A stretch of 64,000 nt of DNA from Parvibaculum indicum (GCF_011762095.1 NZ_JAASQO010000014.1:1-64000); one strand, 5' to 3'. Counted from the first letter of the stretch, positions 15,791-25,432 are shown. Notes: generated by a model from the sequence alone, not told the origin. A program made the numbers and translations.

Positions 15791-17662
15791 CTAGGCGCCG
15801 AGGCTCGGATAGGATTGCGCAAGCGCCTGCCAGGTCGCGGTGATCTTGCGTTCAAGGCGCGGCACATCCGCGAACGCGGCGTTCTCCTCGCCTTTTTCCA
15901 GCGCTTCCCCGATCGCATGCGCGTTTTCCGCGATGGCGGCAAGTCCGAGGTCTTCCGCCGCCTTTGCCAGTTCGGCCGCGCTTTCGCGCAACGCCTCGGC
16001 ATCGCGGGTCGTTTTCGCGCCGCAGACCTTGCGGTGGAAGACGAGCACCTTGTCGAGGCCTTCCACCAGATATTCGGTCAGGGCGTCGCCGGCGATCCCG
16101 TTCTCGATCTCGTAGAGCATGCCGTGGTCCAGCAGGGGCGCGGTCCATATGCGCGGTTCCGCGCCTTGCGAGGGGGAGAGCGAGGCGAGATAGTCGGCGG
16201 CCATGCCGGGCTCCTGCGGTAACAGGAACCAGAAGGTGCTGCCGAGGCCCGGCACGCTGTCCACGCCGAGCTGGCCGCCCATCAGATGGACCAGCCGGTC
16301 GCAGATGGGCAGTCCGAGGCCGAGGCCCGCGCTGCCGGCCACGGCCTCGTCGGGCGAGGTTTGCGACCCGCGCTGGAAGGTCTCGAAAATCTGCCGGCGC
16401 ATCTCCTCGCTGAGACCGGGTCCCGTATCGGTCACCGAAAAGCGCAGCAGCGTCGTATTCTCCGGTCCCTCCACCCGCGCCACGCGCAGGACCACGCCGC
16501 CCTGGTCGGTGAACTTCACCGCATTGTCGATCAGGTTGATCAGGACCTGACGCAGCCGGTCCGGGTCGGCGATCATGGTCGCGGGCACATCGGTGGCGAG
16601 ATCGAGTTCGAGAGACAGGCTTTTCTTCGACGCCGTTTCCCGCATGGCGCGCAGCACGTCGCGCGACAGGTCGGAAGGATCGAGTTGCCGCGGCGCCAGC
16701 GTCAGGGTCTGCGTTTCCATCTGCGAGAAGTCGATCATGTCGTCGAACAGCCGCGAGAGGAGCCGGCTGGTGGTCTCCATGCTTTTCGCAAGTCCCTGCG
16801 CGCTGCCGTCGAGAGCGGTCTTTCCCAGTTGCGCCGCCATGCGCGTCATGGAGGCGAGCGGGGCGCGGACTTCATGGCCGAGCATGTCGAGAAACGCGCT
16901 TTTCGTGGCCGCCGCGGCCTGGGCCTCGGCTTTGGCCTGTTCGGCTTCCCGCCGCTTCTGCTCGGCGGCGGCATGGGCGCGCGACATGCGCTCCAGCAGA
17001 TCGGCATTCTGGATCCGCAGCCGCACCGCCTCCCGGTAGGAGCGCTGCACCTGGCGGGTCCAGTCCGCGAGCGTTGCGAGGAAGATCAGCGCAAGCACGC
17101 AGACGGCGATGGAGATGGCGTCGCCGCGCAGGACAAAAAGCAGGATCGTCGGCCCCGCGACGAAACTCGTATAGACGAAGACCGCCGGCGGATAGGTGGC
17201 CCGCGTCACGGCCGTCGCCGTGCACAGGACCGACAGCACGAAGGTAAAGAAGAACTGATGCGTCAGCGGCGCCTGGGGAAGCCAGAGAAGGGCGGCGAGC
17301 CCCCATGTCGATCCGCTGAGCGCCGTAATGGCCGTGTAGCGGTGCGCCCATTTCGAGGTATGGGCCACGGCGTCGGCATCTTGCCGGAACCCTTTCTTGA
17401 CGAGCGAGAAGAGCGTCTCCGCGATGGCCTGCACGGCGATGACCGCGGGCAGGGTCCAGGCCGGGGCATAGCCCGGGACGAAGACCAGCCCCACCACCAC
17501 GATACCCAGAAAGATGGTGAATTTGCTGCTGTCGCCGAGATTGAAAAGAATGCGGAGGAGTTCCGCGTCGAGGCGCGCGTTCGTATCCGCCGGTCGTCGG
17601 ATAGCGGGAATTTCCACCTCTTCGGGCTCGTCGTCCCTGATTTGCGCGCTCACCTTATTCAT
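15791..17662 (-). CDS. Membrane sensor histidine kinase with degenerate C-terminal HPt-like domain
   Basis: A 623-residue transmembrane kinase. The ATG at 17662 is preferred over one at 17716 because GGAGA precedes it. About six membrane helices (residues ~50-200) form the sensor, followed by a coiled coil (220-255). His263 in GHEVRAP is the phosphorylated residue; the ATPase domain has NLIDNAVKFT (N box), DTGPGLS (G1) and GLGLGLPI (G2). The last ~110 residues are helical and align with an HPt domain, but where HPt proteins carry the phospho-accepting His this one has Ala. No receiver domain is fused. It is divergent from lysK and has no adjacent regulator. Confidence 0.82.
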   Translation of the reverse strand: MNKVSAQIRDDEPEEVEIPAIRRPADTNARLDAELLRILFNLGDSSKFTIFLGIVVVGLVFVPGYAPAWTLPAVIAVQAIAETLFSLVKKGFRQDADAVAHTSKWAHRYTAITALSGSTWGLAALLWLPQAPLTHQFFFTFVLSVLCTATAVTRATYPPAVFVYTSFVAGPTILLFVLRGDAISIAVCVLALIFLATLADWTRQVQRSYREAVRLRIQNADLLERMSRAHAAAEQKRREAEQAKAEAQAAAATKSAFLDMLGHEVRAPLASMTRMAAQLGKTALDGSAQGLAKSMETTSRLLSRLFDDMIDFSQMETQTLTLAPRQLDPSDLSRDVLRAMRETASKKSLSLELDLATDVPATMIADPDRLRQVLINLIDNAVKFTDQGGVVLRVARVEGPENTTLLRFSVTDTGPGLSEEMRRQIFETFQRGSQTSPDEAVAGSAGLGLGLPICDRLVHLMGGQLGVDSVPGLGSTFWFLLPQEPGMAADYLASLSPSQGAEPRIWTAPLLDHGMLYEIENGIAGDALTEYLVEGLDKVLVFHRKVCGAKTTRDAEALRESAAELAKAAEDLGLAAIAENAHAIGEALEKGEENAAFADVPRLERKITATWQALAQSYPSLGA

Positions 17663-17723
17663 TCTCCGGATCAACGAAACATGTGCGGGAAAAGCCGATG
17701 GAATGTACCCCCTCACTGCCTCG

Positions 17724-17752
17724 TTGACTGTACTTGACGCTCAGCATAGGGT
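17724..17752 (+). promoter_or_regulatory. Candidate sigma-70-type promoter for lysK
   Basis: TTGACT (17724-17729), a 17-base spacer and TAGGGT (17747-17752), about 45 bases before the lysK start. It is placed and spaced well, but the -10 hexamer is only a partial match and a second TTGAC lies 7 bases inside the spacer. Confidence 0.35.
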
Positions 17753-17797
17753 CCGCGCGCTTGACAAAGCATTAAGTCCTTACGCACAGGTCGAAAA

Positions 17798-19423
17798 ATG
17801 CCGTCCGACACACTACCGGCTACATTCAGTGAAGACGAAATTCTCGAAGCCGCCAAGGTCTCCAAGGCCTGGCCGTTCGAGGAAGCGCGAAAACTGGTCG
17901 ACCGGCTGGAAAAAGAGGGCGGCGAGACCCGCACCGTATTGTTCGAAACGGGCTATGGCCCGTCCGGACTTCCCCATATCGGGACGTTCGGCGAGGTCGC
18001 CCGCACGACCATGGTCCGCCACGCCTTCGAGACGCTGGCGCCCGGCGTGCCGACGCGCCTTCTATGCTTCTCCGACGATATGGACGGCCTGCGCAAGGTG
18101 CCCGGCAATGTGCCGAACCAGGAGATGCTGGCAAATTACATCAATATGCCGCTGACCAAGGTGCCAGATCCCTTCGGCAAGTTCGACAGCTTCGGCCATC
18201 ACAACAATGCGATGCTGCGCGCCTTCCTCGACAGCTACGGCTTTGAATACGAATTCGCCAGCGCGACCGACTATTACACCTCGGGCCGTTTCGACGAGAC
18301 GCTGAAAAAGGTTCTCGCGAAGTTCGACGAGATCATGAAGATCATGCTGCCGAGCCTGCGCGAGGAACGTCAGCAGACCTACAGCCCCATCCTGCCCGTG
18401 AGCCCGCGCACCGGCCATGTGCTGCTCGTGCCGCTCGCTGAGCGCAATGCGGAAAAGGGCACCGTCTCCTATGAGGAACCGGATACCGGCGAAATCGTCG
18501 AAGTGCCGGTCACGGGCGGCCATTGCAAGCTGCAATGGAAGGCCGACTGGGCCATGCGCTGGGCCGCGCTCAAGGTCGATTACGAAATGTCCGGCAAGGA
18601 TCTGATCGACAGCGTGAAGCTGGCGTCGAAGATTTGCCGCGTTCTGGATGAAAGGCCGCCCGAAGGCTTCAACTACGAGCTCTTCCTCGACGAGGAGGGC
18701 AAGAAGATTTCGAAGTCCAAGGGCAACGGCATCACCATGGACGACTGGCTGCGCTATGCGAGCCCGGAAAGCCTGCAATACTTCATGTTCCAGAGCCCGC
18801 GCTCCGGCAAGAAGCTCTATTTCGACGTCATTCCGAAGAATGTGGACGAGTATCTGTCCTCCATCGTGAACTTTCCGGAACAGGATCTGCGCACGCGGCT
18901 GAACTCCGCCGCCTGGCACATCCATGCCGGCAACCCGCCGGAGGAAAAGCTCCCGGTCTCCTTCTCGCTGCTGCTCAACCTGGTCAGCGCCAGCCATTCG
19001 GAAGACCGCGACGTGCTGTGGGGCTTCATCCGCCGCTACGCGCCGGACGCCTCGCCCGAAACCTATCCGCGCCTCGACCATATGGTCGGCTATGCGATCA
19101 ACTACTTCCACGACTTCGTGAAGCCGGCCAAGACCTACCGGCGTCCGAGCGACCTGGAAGCGATCGCGCTGGCCGATCTGGCCGACCGGCTCGAGGAGAT
19201 GTCCTCGGAGGCGGATGCCGAGGCCTTCCAGACCGTCGTCTATGAAATCGGCAAGACGCACGGTTTCGAAAAGCTGCGCGACTGGTTCAAGGCACTTTAC
19301 GAAGTGCTGCTGGGCGAGGCGCAGGGACCGCGTTTCGGTTCCTTCATCGCGCTTTACGGCAGGGAAGAGACCGTCGCCCTCATCCGCCGCGCATTGGCGG
19401 GCGAAGACCTCTCGAAAGCCTGA
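17798..19423 (+). CDS. lysK: Lysyl-tRNA synthetase, class I
   Basis: Charges tRNA-Lys. At 541 residues it is the archaeal-type class I enzyme, which replaces the class II LysS in many alphaproteobacteria. The class I signatures are clear: PHIGT (HIGH motif, from His60) and KISKS (KMSKS motif, about 302-306) on a Rossmann core, followed by an all-helical anticodon-binding domain. The sequence [18 protein letters not shown] is typical of LysK. The ATG at 17798 is preceded by only a weak purine-rich stretch. Confidence 0.93.
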   Translation: MPSDTLPATFSEDEILEAAKVSKAWPFEEARKLVDRLEKEGGETRTVLFETGYGPSGLPHIGTFGEVARTTMVRHAFETLAPGVPTRLLCFSDDMDGLRKVPGNVPNQEMLANYINMPLTKVPDPFGKFDSFGHHNNAMLRAFLDSYGFEYEFASATDYYTSGRFDETLKKVLAKFDEIMKIMLPSLREERQQTYSPILPVSPRTGHVLLVPLAERNAEKGTVSYEEPDTGEIVEVPVTGGHCKLQWKADWAMRWAALKVDYEMSGKDLIDSVKLASKICRVLDERPPEGFNYELFLDEEGKKISKSKGNGITMDDWLRYASPESLQYFMFQSPRSGKKLYFDVIPKNVDEYLSSIVNFPEQDLRTRLNSAAWHIHAGNPPEEKLPVSFSLLLNLVSASHSEDRDVLWGFIRRYAPDASPETYPRLDHMVGYAINYFHDFVKPAKTYRRPSDLEAIALADLADRLEEMSSEADAEAFQTVVYEIGKTHGFEKLRDWFKALYEVLLGEAQGPRFGSFIALYGREETVALIRRALAGEDLSKA

Positions 19424-19542
19424 TTGCCCGGATTTCCCGGCGCATGGCGCCCGAAGCGCATATCCGCGCTTGCCGGAAGCCCCTCGAAGACCAATCATTG
19501 CCGATAGACGGTTGATGTTGGGAGCTTGAGGAGGAACGCGGC

Positions 19543-20334
19543 ATGAGATGGGTCTGTTTTCTGCTGGCCATGCTTATGGCCCAGATGGCGCACCCGGCCA
19601 CGGCCATGTGGAGCGATCTGGCCTCCGCGCGCGCGGCGTTCGACGACGGCGCCTTTTCGCGCGCCGCCGCTGCCGCGCGTGAGGTCGGCACCGCCGAGGG
19701 ATATACGCTCGCCGCCCATGCCGAGATGGCCCGGGGCGATCTCATCGAACCGAAGGGCAAGGCCCGCCTCGAATGTTACAGGACGGCGCTGGCGGATGCG
19801 CGCAAGGCCCTGGCGAGCGCGCCCGACGACCCCGATGCGCATCTCGTTCTGGCCATTGCGCTTGGCTTCGTGGCGCGTGGCGAAGGCGGCCTCGAAGCCC
19901 ATATGCAGGGGCTGGGCGAGGAAGCCCGCAAGCATATCGACATCGCCCTGAAGCTCGCGCCCGACAATCCATGGGCGCATGCGGCGCTGGGCGGATGGAA
20001 CCTCCAGATCGCCTATGCGGGCGGGTCTATCGGCGAGGCGATCTACGGCGCCTCCGTCAAGGCCGGCCGGCGGGCATATGAAGATGCGCTGCGCCTCGAT
20101 CCGAAGAACACCGCCATTGCCTATCAATATGCGGTCCAGTTGCTGGGGCTCGACGGAGATGCGCATAGGCGCCGCGCCGCCGAGCTTCTCGATCGGGTGG
20201 TGGCGCACCGGCCCGTGAACGCGCTGGAGCGATTGCTCAGGCAATCCGCGGAGAGCCTCAAACAGGCGCTCGATCGCGGAGAGACCGGCGAGGCGATGCG
20301 GCTCGCCGAGGCAAGGCTGGGCGACACCCGCTGA
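19543..20334 (+). CDS. Secreted TPR-like protein of unknown function
   Basis: 263 residues with a signal peptide (cleavage expected after the Ala-rich AHPATA, about residue 21) and then helix-turn-helix pairs of TPR character: Y-x-x-A-L-x-x-A-R-K-A-L-x-x-x-P-D-D-P-D, H-I-D-I-A-L-K-L-A-P-D-N-P, and Y-x-D-A-L-R-L-D-P-K-N. The D/N-P ends of each repeat are characteristic. Such periplasmic TPR proteins act as adaptors. AGGAGG stands 8 bases before the start. It is convergent with the S24-type regulator, with a 4-base gap. Confidence 0.7.
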   Translation: MRWVCFLLAMLMAQMAHPATAMWSDLASARAAFDDGAFSRAAAAAREVGTAEGYTLAAHAEMARGDLIEPKGKARLECYRTALADARKALASAPDDPDAHLVLAIALGFVARGEGGLEAHMQGLGEEARKHIDIALKLAPDNPWAHAALGGWNLQIAYAGGSIGEAIYGASVKAGRRAYEDALRLDPKNTAIAYQYAVQLLGLDGDAHRRRAAELLDRVVAHRPVNALERLLRQSAESLKQALDRGETGEAMRLAEARLGDTR

Positions 20335-20338
20335 CGGG

Positions 20339-20983
20339 TTACTGGCTGGCCCACAGGATGCGGGCGAGCCAGACGAGATCTTCGGCCGGCACCCGGATCG
20401 TCTCATAGGCGGGGTTCAGCGACAGCAGTTCCACCTCGCCCTGCGTGCGGCGCCCCAGCGCCTTGGCCAGCACCTGCCCGTCGGCGGTTCGCGCCACCAC
20501 GCGGTCGCCGCGCCGGACGGTCGCATTGGGCGACACGATGATGATGTCGCCCGCCCGGTAGACCGGTTCCATGCTGTCGCCCGAGATTTCCAGCGCATAG
20601 GCATTGGGGTCCGCGATGGCGGGAAAGGCGATCTCTTCCCAGCTTCCGCCCACCGGAAACCCCGCATCGTCGAAGAACCCGCCCAGACCGGCCTGCGCAA
20701 ATCCGATGAGCGGGACGCGACGGGCATGCTCGCCACCCGCCTCGCCGTCCGCGATCAGCGCCAGAAACTCGTCGAGCCCCGCCCCGGTCGCCGCCAGCAC
20801 GCGCGAAAGGCTTTCCGTGCCCGGCCAGCGGGGCCGCCCGGCGGGCGTGAAACGCTTGGATTTGTTGAAGGATGTCGGGTCCAGCCCCGCCGCCCGGGCG
20901 AGCCCGGAAATGCTGAGCCCGTGATGCGCGGCCAGTTTGTCGATCGCGGCCCAGATGCGGGCATGGGTCATTTGACGCGGCAT
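20339..20983 (-). CDS. S24/LexA-like HTH transcriptional repressor
   Basis: 214 residues. The N-terminal ~70 form a helix-turn-helix (SISGLARAAGLDPTSFNKSKR) like phage CI/C2 repressors; the C-terminal half is a peptidase S24 domain with nucleophile Ser in GDSMEP and the general-base Lys in VLAKALGR. An Ala-Gly pair in FAQAGLGG sits where LexA-type proteins are cut. The Ser-Lys dyad is intact, so self-cleavage on DNA damage is possible. There is no prophage around it. Homologues are widespread in alphaproteobacteria as stand-alone regulators, and their targets cannot be read here. Confidence 0.8.
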   Translation of the reverse strand: MPRQMTHARIWAAIDKLAAHHGLSISGLARAAGLDPTSFNKSKRFTPAGRPRWPGTESLSRVLAATGAGLDEFLALIADGEAGGEHARRVPLIGFAQAGLGGFFDDAGFPVGGSWEEIAFPAIADPNAYALEISGDSMEPVYRAGDIIIVSPNATVRRGDRVVARTADGQVLAKALGRRTQGEVELLSLNPAYETIRVPAEDLVWLARILWASQ

Positions 20984-21164
20984 GCGGCAAGCTCCCTTCC
21001 GGATATGACGCGAGCGCTGAATAAAATCCTATTTCCGCAATCTGGCATGATTTCGGGAATCGCGCCATATGAAGCGCGCCCCCGGGCCGGGGGCGGCGTC
21101 GGCTTGTGACGGGGGAACCCCGCCGCTAGAGTGCGCGCAATTCGCGGAAAACGTCAGGCGGCTT

Positions 21165-21524
21165 ATGACCAGAACCATCTTCAAGATAGTGGGCGCGCAT
21201 GAATGGCACGCCGCCGAAGCGGAGGGGCGGTTCATCGGCTCGCCCGTCGATCTCGATGACGGTTTCATTCATTTTTCGACCGCCGCGCAGGCCCGCGAGA
21301 CCGCGGCGCGCCATTTCGCGGGCCGCAAGGGCCTGCTCCTGGTGAGCGTGAACGCGGATGCGCTGGGCGAGGCCCTGAAATGGGAGCCCTCGCGCGGCGG
21401 CGATCTCTTTCCCCATCTTTATGACGTCCTGCCGATGGCGGCCGTCACCGAGGTCTGCGAATTGCCGCTGGGCCCCGATGGCACGCATGTCTTTCCCGCA
21501 AGCGTCGCGGACCGGGAGCCCTGA
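21165..21524 (+). CDS. DUF952 family protein
   Basis: A 119-residue cytoplasmic protein of the DUF952 family, recognised by the N-terminal KIVGAHEWHAAEAEG, the DDGFIHFSTAAQ motif in the first third and the LFPHLYDVLP motif near the end. The fold is related to ADP-ribosyl-type proteins but the role is unknown. ATG at 21165 is preferred over 21069 because the family begins here. Five bases before pyrD, so probably co-transcribed with it. Confidence 0.8.
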   Translation: MTRTIFKIVGAHEWHAAEAEGRFIGSPVDLDDGFIHFSTAAQARETAARHFAGRKGLLLVSVNADALGEALKWEPSRGGDLFPHLYDVLPMAAVTEVCELPLGPDGTHVFPASVADREP

Positions 21525-21529
21525 GGCGG

Positions 21530-22570
21530 ATGAACCTCTTCCCGCTGGCAAAGCCCTTTCTGGGCCTGATGGATCCCGAGACCGCGCATCGCTACACCAT
21601 TCGCGCCTTGAAGCTGGGCCTTGCCCCCGCCGCCGCGCCCGATCCCGCCGAACTGGGGATCGATCTTTTCGGCCTGCATTTCCCCAACCCGCTCGGTATC
21701 GCGGCGGGCTTCGACAAGAATGCCGAAGTGCCGGACGCCATGCTGCGGCTCGGCATGGGCTTTGCGGAAATCGGCACGGTGACGCCGCGCCCGCAAGCCG
21801 GCAATCCGCGCCCGCGCATCTTCCGCCTCGCGCATGAGCGTGCCGTCATCAACCGGCTCGGCTTCAACAATGAAGGGCACGCCGCCGCCAAGCGTCGGCT
21901 CGAGGCGCGGCGCGGACGGCCCGGCATCGTCGGCGTCAATATCGGCGCCAACAAGGACAGCGAAGACCGCATCGCCGATTATGAAACCGGCATCCGCGCC
22001 TTCGAGGGGCTGGCGAGCTATTTCACCGTCAACATTTCCTCGCCCAACACGCCGGGCCTGCGCGCCCTGCAGAACAAGGCGGAGCTGGAAACGCTGGTGA
22101 CGCGGGTACTGGCCGCGCGGGCGGGCACGACGCCGGTCCTGCTCAAGATCGCCCCCGATCTCAGCGACGAGGAATTGCAGGACATTGCCGATGTGGCCGC
22201 CGAAAAGGGCCTCGACGGCTTGATCGTCTCCAATACGACGATAGCGCGCGAGGGGCTGGTGCAGGGCGCCCGGGCCGGGGAAACGGGCGGCCTGTCGGGC
22301 CAGCCGCTTTTCGGTCTGTCGACGGCCATTTTGCGACAGATGTACAAGCTGACCGGCGGGCGCATCCCGCTGGTGGGCGTCGGGGGCATCGGCAGCGGGG
22401 CGGACGCCTATGCGAAGATCAGGGCCGGCGCGTCGCTGGTGCAGCTCTATACCGCGCTCGCCTATGAAGGGCCGGGCCTTGTCGGCACCATCAAGCGCGA
22501 TCTGGCCGCGATGCTGAAGGCCGACGGCTTTGCCTGCGTGCGGGACGCCATCGGTCAAGACACGGAATAG
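21530..22570 (+). CDS. pyrD: Dihydroorotate dehydrogenase (quinone), class 2
   Basis: Oxidises dihydroorotate to orotate in pyrimidine synthesis, handing electrons to quinone at the inner membrane. The 346-residue length, the N-terminal helical region (SLAKPFLG-like, with HRYTIRALKLG) and the FMN/substrate motifs NPLGIAAGFDKNAE, INRLGFNNEG, NISSPNTPGLR and the Ser-centred VSNTT are those of class 2 enzymes, where a serine is the catalytic base. GVGGIGSG near residue 280 binds the FMN phosphate. Part of a DUF952-pyrD-arsC unit. Confidence 0.95.
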   Translation: MNLFPLAKPFLGLMDPETAHRYTIRALKLGLAPAAAPDPAELGIDLFGLHFPNPLGIAAGFDKNAEVPDAMLRLGMGFAEIGTVTPRPQAGNPRPRIFRLAHERAVINRLGFNNEGHAAAKRRLEARRGRPGIVGVNIGANKDSEDRIADYETGIRAFEGLASYFTVNISSPNTPGLRALQNKAELETLVTRVLAARAGTTPVLLKIAPDLSDEELQDIADVAAEKGLDGLIVSNTTIAREGLVQGARAGETGGLSGQPLFGLSTAILRQMYKLTGGRIPLVGVGGIGSGADAYAKIRAGASLVQLYTALAYEGPGLVGTIKRDLAAMLKADGFACVRDAIGQDTE

Positions 22571-22589
22571 GTTTCGAAAAGGAGAGGCG

Positions 22590-22949
22590 ATGACCGTCGT
22601 AACGATGTATCACAATCCGCGCTGCTCGAAGTCGCGCCAGACGCTCTCTTTGCTGGAGCAGCATGGCATCGAACCGGCGATCGTCGAATATCTGAAGACG
22701 CCGCCGACGGCCGCCGAACTCAAGGGGGTCCTCGAAAAGCTGCACATGAAGCCGCGCGATCTCATGCGCAAGAAGGAAGAACCCTACAAGACGCTCGGCC
22801 TCGACGATGAAAGCCTGAGCGACGATCAACTCGTCAAGGCGATGGTGGAAAATCCGGTCCTGATCGAGCGGCCCATCGTGGTGACCGATCACGGCGCGAA
22901 GATCGGCCGCCCGCCGGAAGACGTGCTCGACCTCTTCAGCGGCTGGTGA
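22590..22949 (+). CDS. arsC: ArsC-family (glutaredoxin-type) arsenate reductase
   Basis: A 119-residue thioredoxin-fold protein. YHNPRCSKSRQTL near the N-terminus holds the single catalytic Cys followed by Ser-Lys-Ser-Arg, and LIERPIVV carries the conserved Arg. These match E. coli-type ArsC, which reduces arsenate with glutathione/glutaredoxin. The ATG at 22590 follows AAAAGGAGAG. No other ars genes are present, and many chromosomal copies linked to housekeeping genes have an uncertain role. Its last 14 bases overlap the 3' end of the convergent MATE gene. Confidence 0.85.
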   Translation: MTVVTMYHNPRCSKSRQTLSLLEQHGIEPAIVEYLKTPPTAAELKGVLEKLHMKPRDLMRKKEEPYKTLGLDDESLSDDQLVKAMVENPVLIERPIVVTDHGAKIGRPPEDVLDLFSGW

Positions 22950-24279
22950 GGCTTTCCCGGGCGGCGGCGGTCACGCGCGGATAGTAGTAGAACAGCGATC
23001 CGGCGCGCAGCAGATAGAAGATCATGAAGGCGCCCCAGAGCCCGTGATTGCCATAGGCGGGGGCGAGCAGCCACCACGCCAGCAGGAAGAACGCCAGCGT
23101 GGCGATCATCGCATTGCGCATTTCCACCGTGCAGGTCGCGCCGATGAAGATGCCGTCGAGCTGGAAACTCCATACCGCCAGAAGCGGCGTCAGCACCGCC
23201 CAGGGCAGAAAGATCCGCGCAGCCTCGCGCACCTGCGGCGCGGTCGTCAGCAGGTCGATGAACCACGGACCGCCCGCCAGGATGACGACGGAGAGGAACA
23301 CCGCCGTCCCCGCCGCCCAGACGGTGGAAATGCGCACCGCCTCGACAAGTCTCTCCCGCATTCGCGCCCCGATGGCCTTGCCCACCAGCGCTTCCGCCGC
23401 ATAGGCGAACCCGTCGAGAAAGAAGGCGGAGGTGGAGACGAACTGCATGAGCACCGCATTGGCGGCAAGCTGCACATCGCCCATATCCGCGCTCTTGGCC
23501 ATGAACCAGGCGAAGGCGAAGACGAGGCAGAGCGTGCGGATCATGATGTCGCGATTGACCGTGATCGTCCGCCGGATGCGGTCCGCATCGAAGAGCTTGG
23601 CGCGGTCCCAGTGACCGCCCATCCGCTTGAGCGAGGCGCTGGCGATGGCAAGCCCGGCAAGCGCCGCCATGATTTCGGCAATGGCCGTGCCAGCCGCGAT
23701 ACCTTTGACGCCCCAGCCGAACCCGACGACGAAAGTGACGTCGAGAGCCAGGTTCGTCCCGTTGAGCAGCAATTGCAGCGCAAGCGCGGTGCGCGCTCTC
23801 TGCCGTCCGATGAACCATCCCAGCAAGGCGAAATTGGCCAGCGTGAACGGCGCCGACCAGATGCGGATCGCGAAATAGGCATGTGTGTGCCGTTCGACCT
23901 CCGCGCTGCCCGACAGCAGCGAAAAGGCGATTCTGCCGATGGGCCATTGCAGCGCGATGAGGCCGATGCCCGCGACGCTCGCGACAATGAGCGCGCGTCC
24001 GAGGCTGGTGCGCACTTCGTCGATGTCGTCGGCGCCGACGGCCTGCGCCGTCAGCCCGGTCGTTCCCATCCGCAGGAAGCCGAACCCCCAATAGAGAAAG
24101 CTGAAGATGGTCGCGCCGAGTGCGACGGCGCCGATCAGCGCGGGATCGGGAATCCGGCCGATGACCGCGGTGTCGACAAGCCCCAGAAGCGGCGTGGAAA
24201 GGTTCGAGATAACGATGGGGCCGGCAATCGCGAGCACGCGGGCATGCGTGACCCTCTCAGCCGACGCAGTCGGGTTCAT
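22936..24279 (-). CDS. MATE-family efflux transporter (DinF-like)
   Basis: A 447-residue multidrug/toxin extrusion protein with twelve predicted membrane helices. Early residues VIGRIPDPALIGAVALG and the FGFLRMGTTGLTAQAVG segment are typical of the DinF-like MATE branch. It would export cationic compounds or organic acids by H+ or Na+ antiport. It is the last gene of a three-gene unit: its ATG overlaps the stop of the preceding thioesterase gene by four bases. The partners suggest the exported compound is an acid released from CoA, but that is inference. Confidence 0.85.
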   Translation of the reverse strand: MNPTASAERVTHARVLAIAGPIVISNLSTPLLGLVDTAVIGRIPDPALIGAVALGATIFSFLYWGFGFLRMGTTGLTAQAVGADDIDEVRTSLGRALIVASVAGIGLIALQWPIGRIAFSLLSGSAEVERHTHAYFAIRIWSAPFTLANFALLGWFIGRQRARTALALQLLLNGTNLALDVTFVVGFGWGVKGIAAGTAIAEIMAALAGLAIASASLKRMGGHWDRAKLFDADRIRRTITVNRDIMIRTLCLVFAFAWFMAKSADMGDVQLAANAVLMQFVSTSAFFLDGFAYAAEALVGKAIGARMRERLVEAVRISTVWAAGTAVFLSVVILAGGPWFIDLLTTAPQVREAARIFLPWAVLTPLLAVWSFQLDGIFIGATCTVEMRNAMIATLAFFLLAWWLLAPAYGNHGLWGAFMIFYLLRAGSLFYYYPRVTAAARESLTSR

Positions 24280-24725
24280 GTCGCCGCGCCGGCATCCGCC
24301 GCGGTCCCTTCCTCGTCGGGCTGCTTCAGCAGGAAATGGCCATGCGCGGCGGCGATGGGCCGGGACTTGTCTTCCTGCCAGGCTTCCACATGCACCGTGG
24401 CGACGCGCCGCCCCTGTTTGGTGATCTGGGCGCGGGCGAAGGTGTCTTCCGGCTTGCCCGAGCGCAGATAGTCGATGGTGATGTTGATCGGCTTGGGTGG
24501 CGCGTCGATCCCCGTTTCAAAGGCCAGTTGCGCCATCGCCGTCATTTCCAGAAAGGCTCCGATGGCGCCGCCATGCAGCGCGGGCAGAACCGGATTGCCG
24601 ATCAGCTTCTCCTGAAAGCGCATGACGGTGGTGATTTCATTGCCGCGCCGGTCGACGTCGATGCCGAGAAAGCGCGCATAGGGAATCCGCTCCAGGAAGC
24701 GGGCAAGGTCACGTTTCTCGCTCAT
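24276..24725 (-). CDS. Hotdog-fold acyl-CoA thioesterase (PaaI family), second copy
   Basis: A 149-residue single-hotdog protein. PALHGGAIGAFLEMTAMAQL holds the HGG-x-x-x-x-x-x-E motif (His/Gly pair plus catalytic acidic residue) of PaaI-type thioesterases, and ITIDYLRSG is the central strand. The start at 24725 overlaps the upstream stop by four bases (24722-24725). It is a diverged neighbour of the next gene upstream (172 residues); the two could form a mixed tetramer. The substrate is unknown. Confidence 0.8.
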   Translation of the reverse strand: MSEKRDLARFLERIPYARFLGIDVDRRGNEITTVMRFQEKLIGNPVLPALHGGAIGAFLEMTAMAQLAFETGIDAPPKPINITIDYLRSGKPEDTFARAQITKQGRRVATVHVEAWQEDKSRPIAAAHGHFLLKQPDEEGTAADAGAAT

Positions 24726-25240
24726 TTCGTTTCTTTCCCGCCGAGAATCTGGTCCGCCTGTTGCCGAAGTTCTTCGGAGACCGGCATGGGCACGGCCCGG
24801 TTGGCCGCCAGCATGAAGGTGCCCACGCAGGTCGCGATGGGGTCGTTCTCGTCCTCGTGATAGGCCGCGCCGCGCACGAAGGCGATGTTCTTCGTCACCT
24901 TGTAGCAATGCGTATGCGCCATGAGGTCGAGCTTCGGCGTCGCGGGCTTCATATAGTCGATCCGCAGGTCGAGCGTCGCGATGGCGATGCGCTCGGGCAG
25001 GGCGAGCTGGACGGCGATGCCGCAGGCATTGTCGAGCAGCGTCGTAATGACGCCGCCATGCAGCACGCCCGTTTCGATGTCGCCGACCAGATCCTCGTTA
25101 TAGGGCACGCTGAGCCAGGCCTGTCCGCGCGCGCCGTCCTCGACCTTGAGGCCGAGAGCGCGGGCCTGCGGCACATGCTCGATCAGCACATCCTTCAGCA
25201 ACTGGATCTGCTCGGGGGTGATATTCGTCTGGTCACTCAT
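24722..25240 (-). CDS. Hotdog-fold acyl-CoA thioesterase (PaaI family), first copy
   Basis: A 172-residue hotdog protein heading the thioesterase-thioesterase-MATE unit. GVLHGGVITTLLDNACG is the HGG-x-x-x-x-x-x-D active-site motif; LRIDYMKPA is the strand that follows. ATG at 25240 chosen: the longer frame to 25303 adds a low-complexity Ala/Pro/Ser stretch with no family match. Divergent from the TetR gene across a 282-base gap, so probably controlled by it. Confidence 0.8.
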   Translation of the reverse strand: MSDQTNITPEQIQLLKDVLIEHVPQARALGLKVEDGARGQAWLSVPYNEDLVGDIETGVLHGGVITTLLDNACGIAVQLALPERIAIATLDLRIDYMKPATPKLDLMAHTHCYKVTKNIAFVRGAAYHEDENDPIATCVGTFMLAANRAVPMPVSEELRQQADQILGGKETK

Positions 25241-25432
25241 GGTCACTCTTGCGCTGGGGGCCGCCGGCCGCGAAACGGCGCTAGTAGGGCGTCCGGATGC
25301 CACCGTGTCAACTGCGCCCTGCCGGGAAGGGCGGATAGCCTGTTTTTGCCATCTTTCTCCCCGATGCCGGGAAATATTGACACAACCGCCTGAAAGAAAA
25401 GCGGTTTTTGCGTCCCGGGGGCATTCTCAAAG

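Noticed and set aside
22590-22949. An arsenic resistance cluster
   Set aside because: The ArsC-type gene stands with pyrD and has no arsB, arsR or acr3 nearby.
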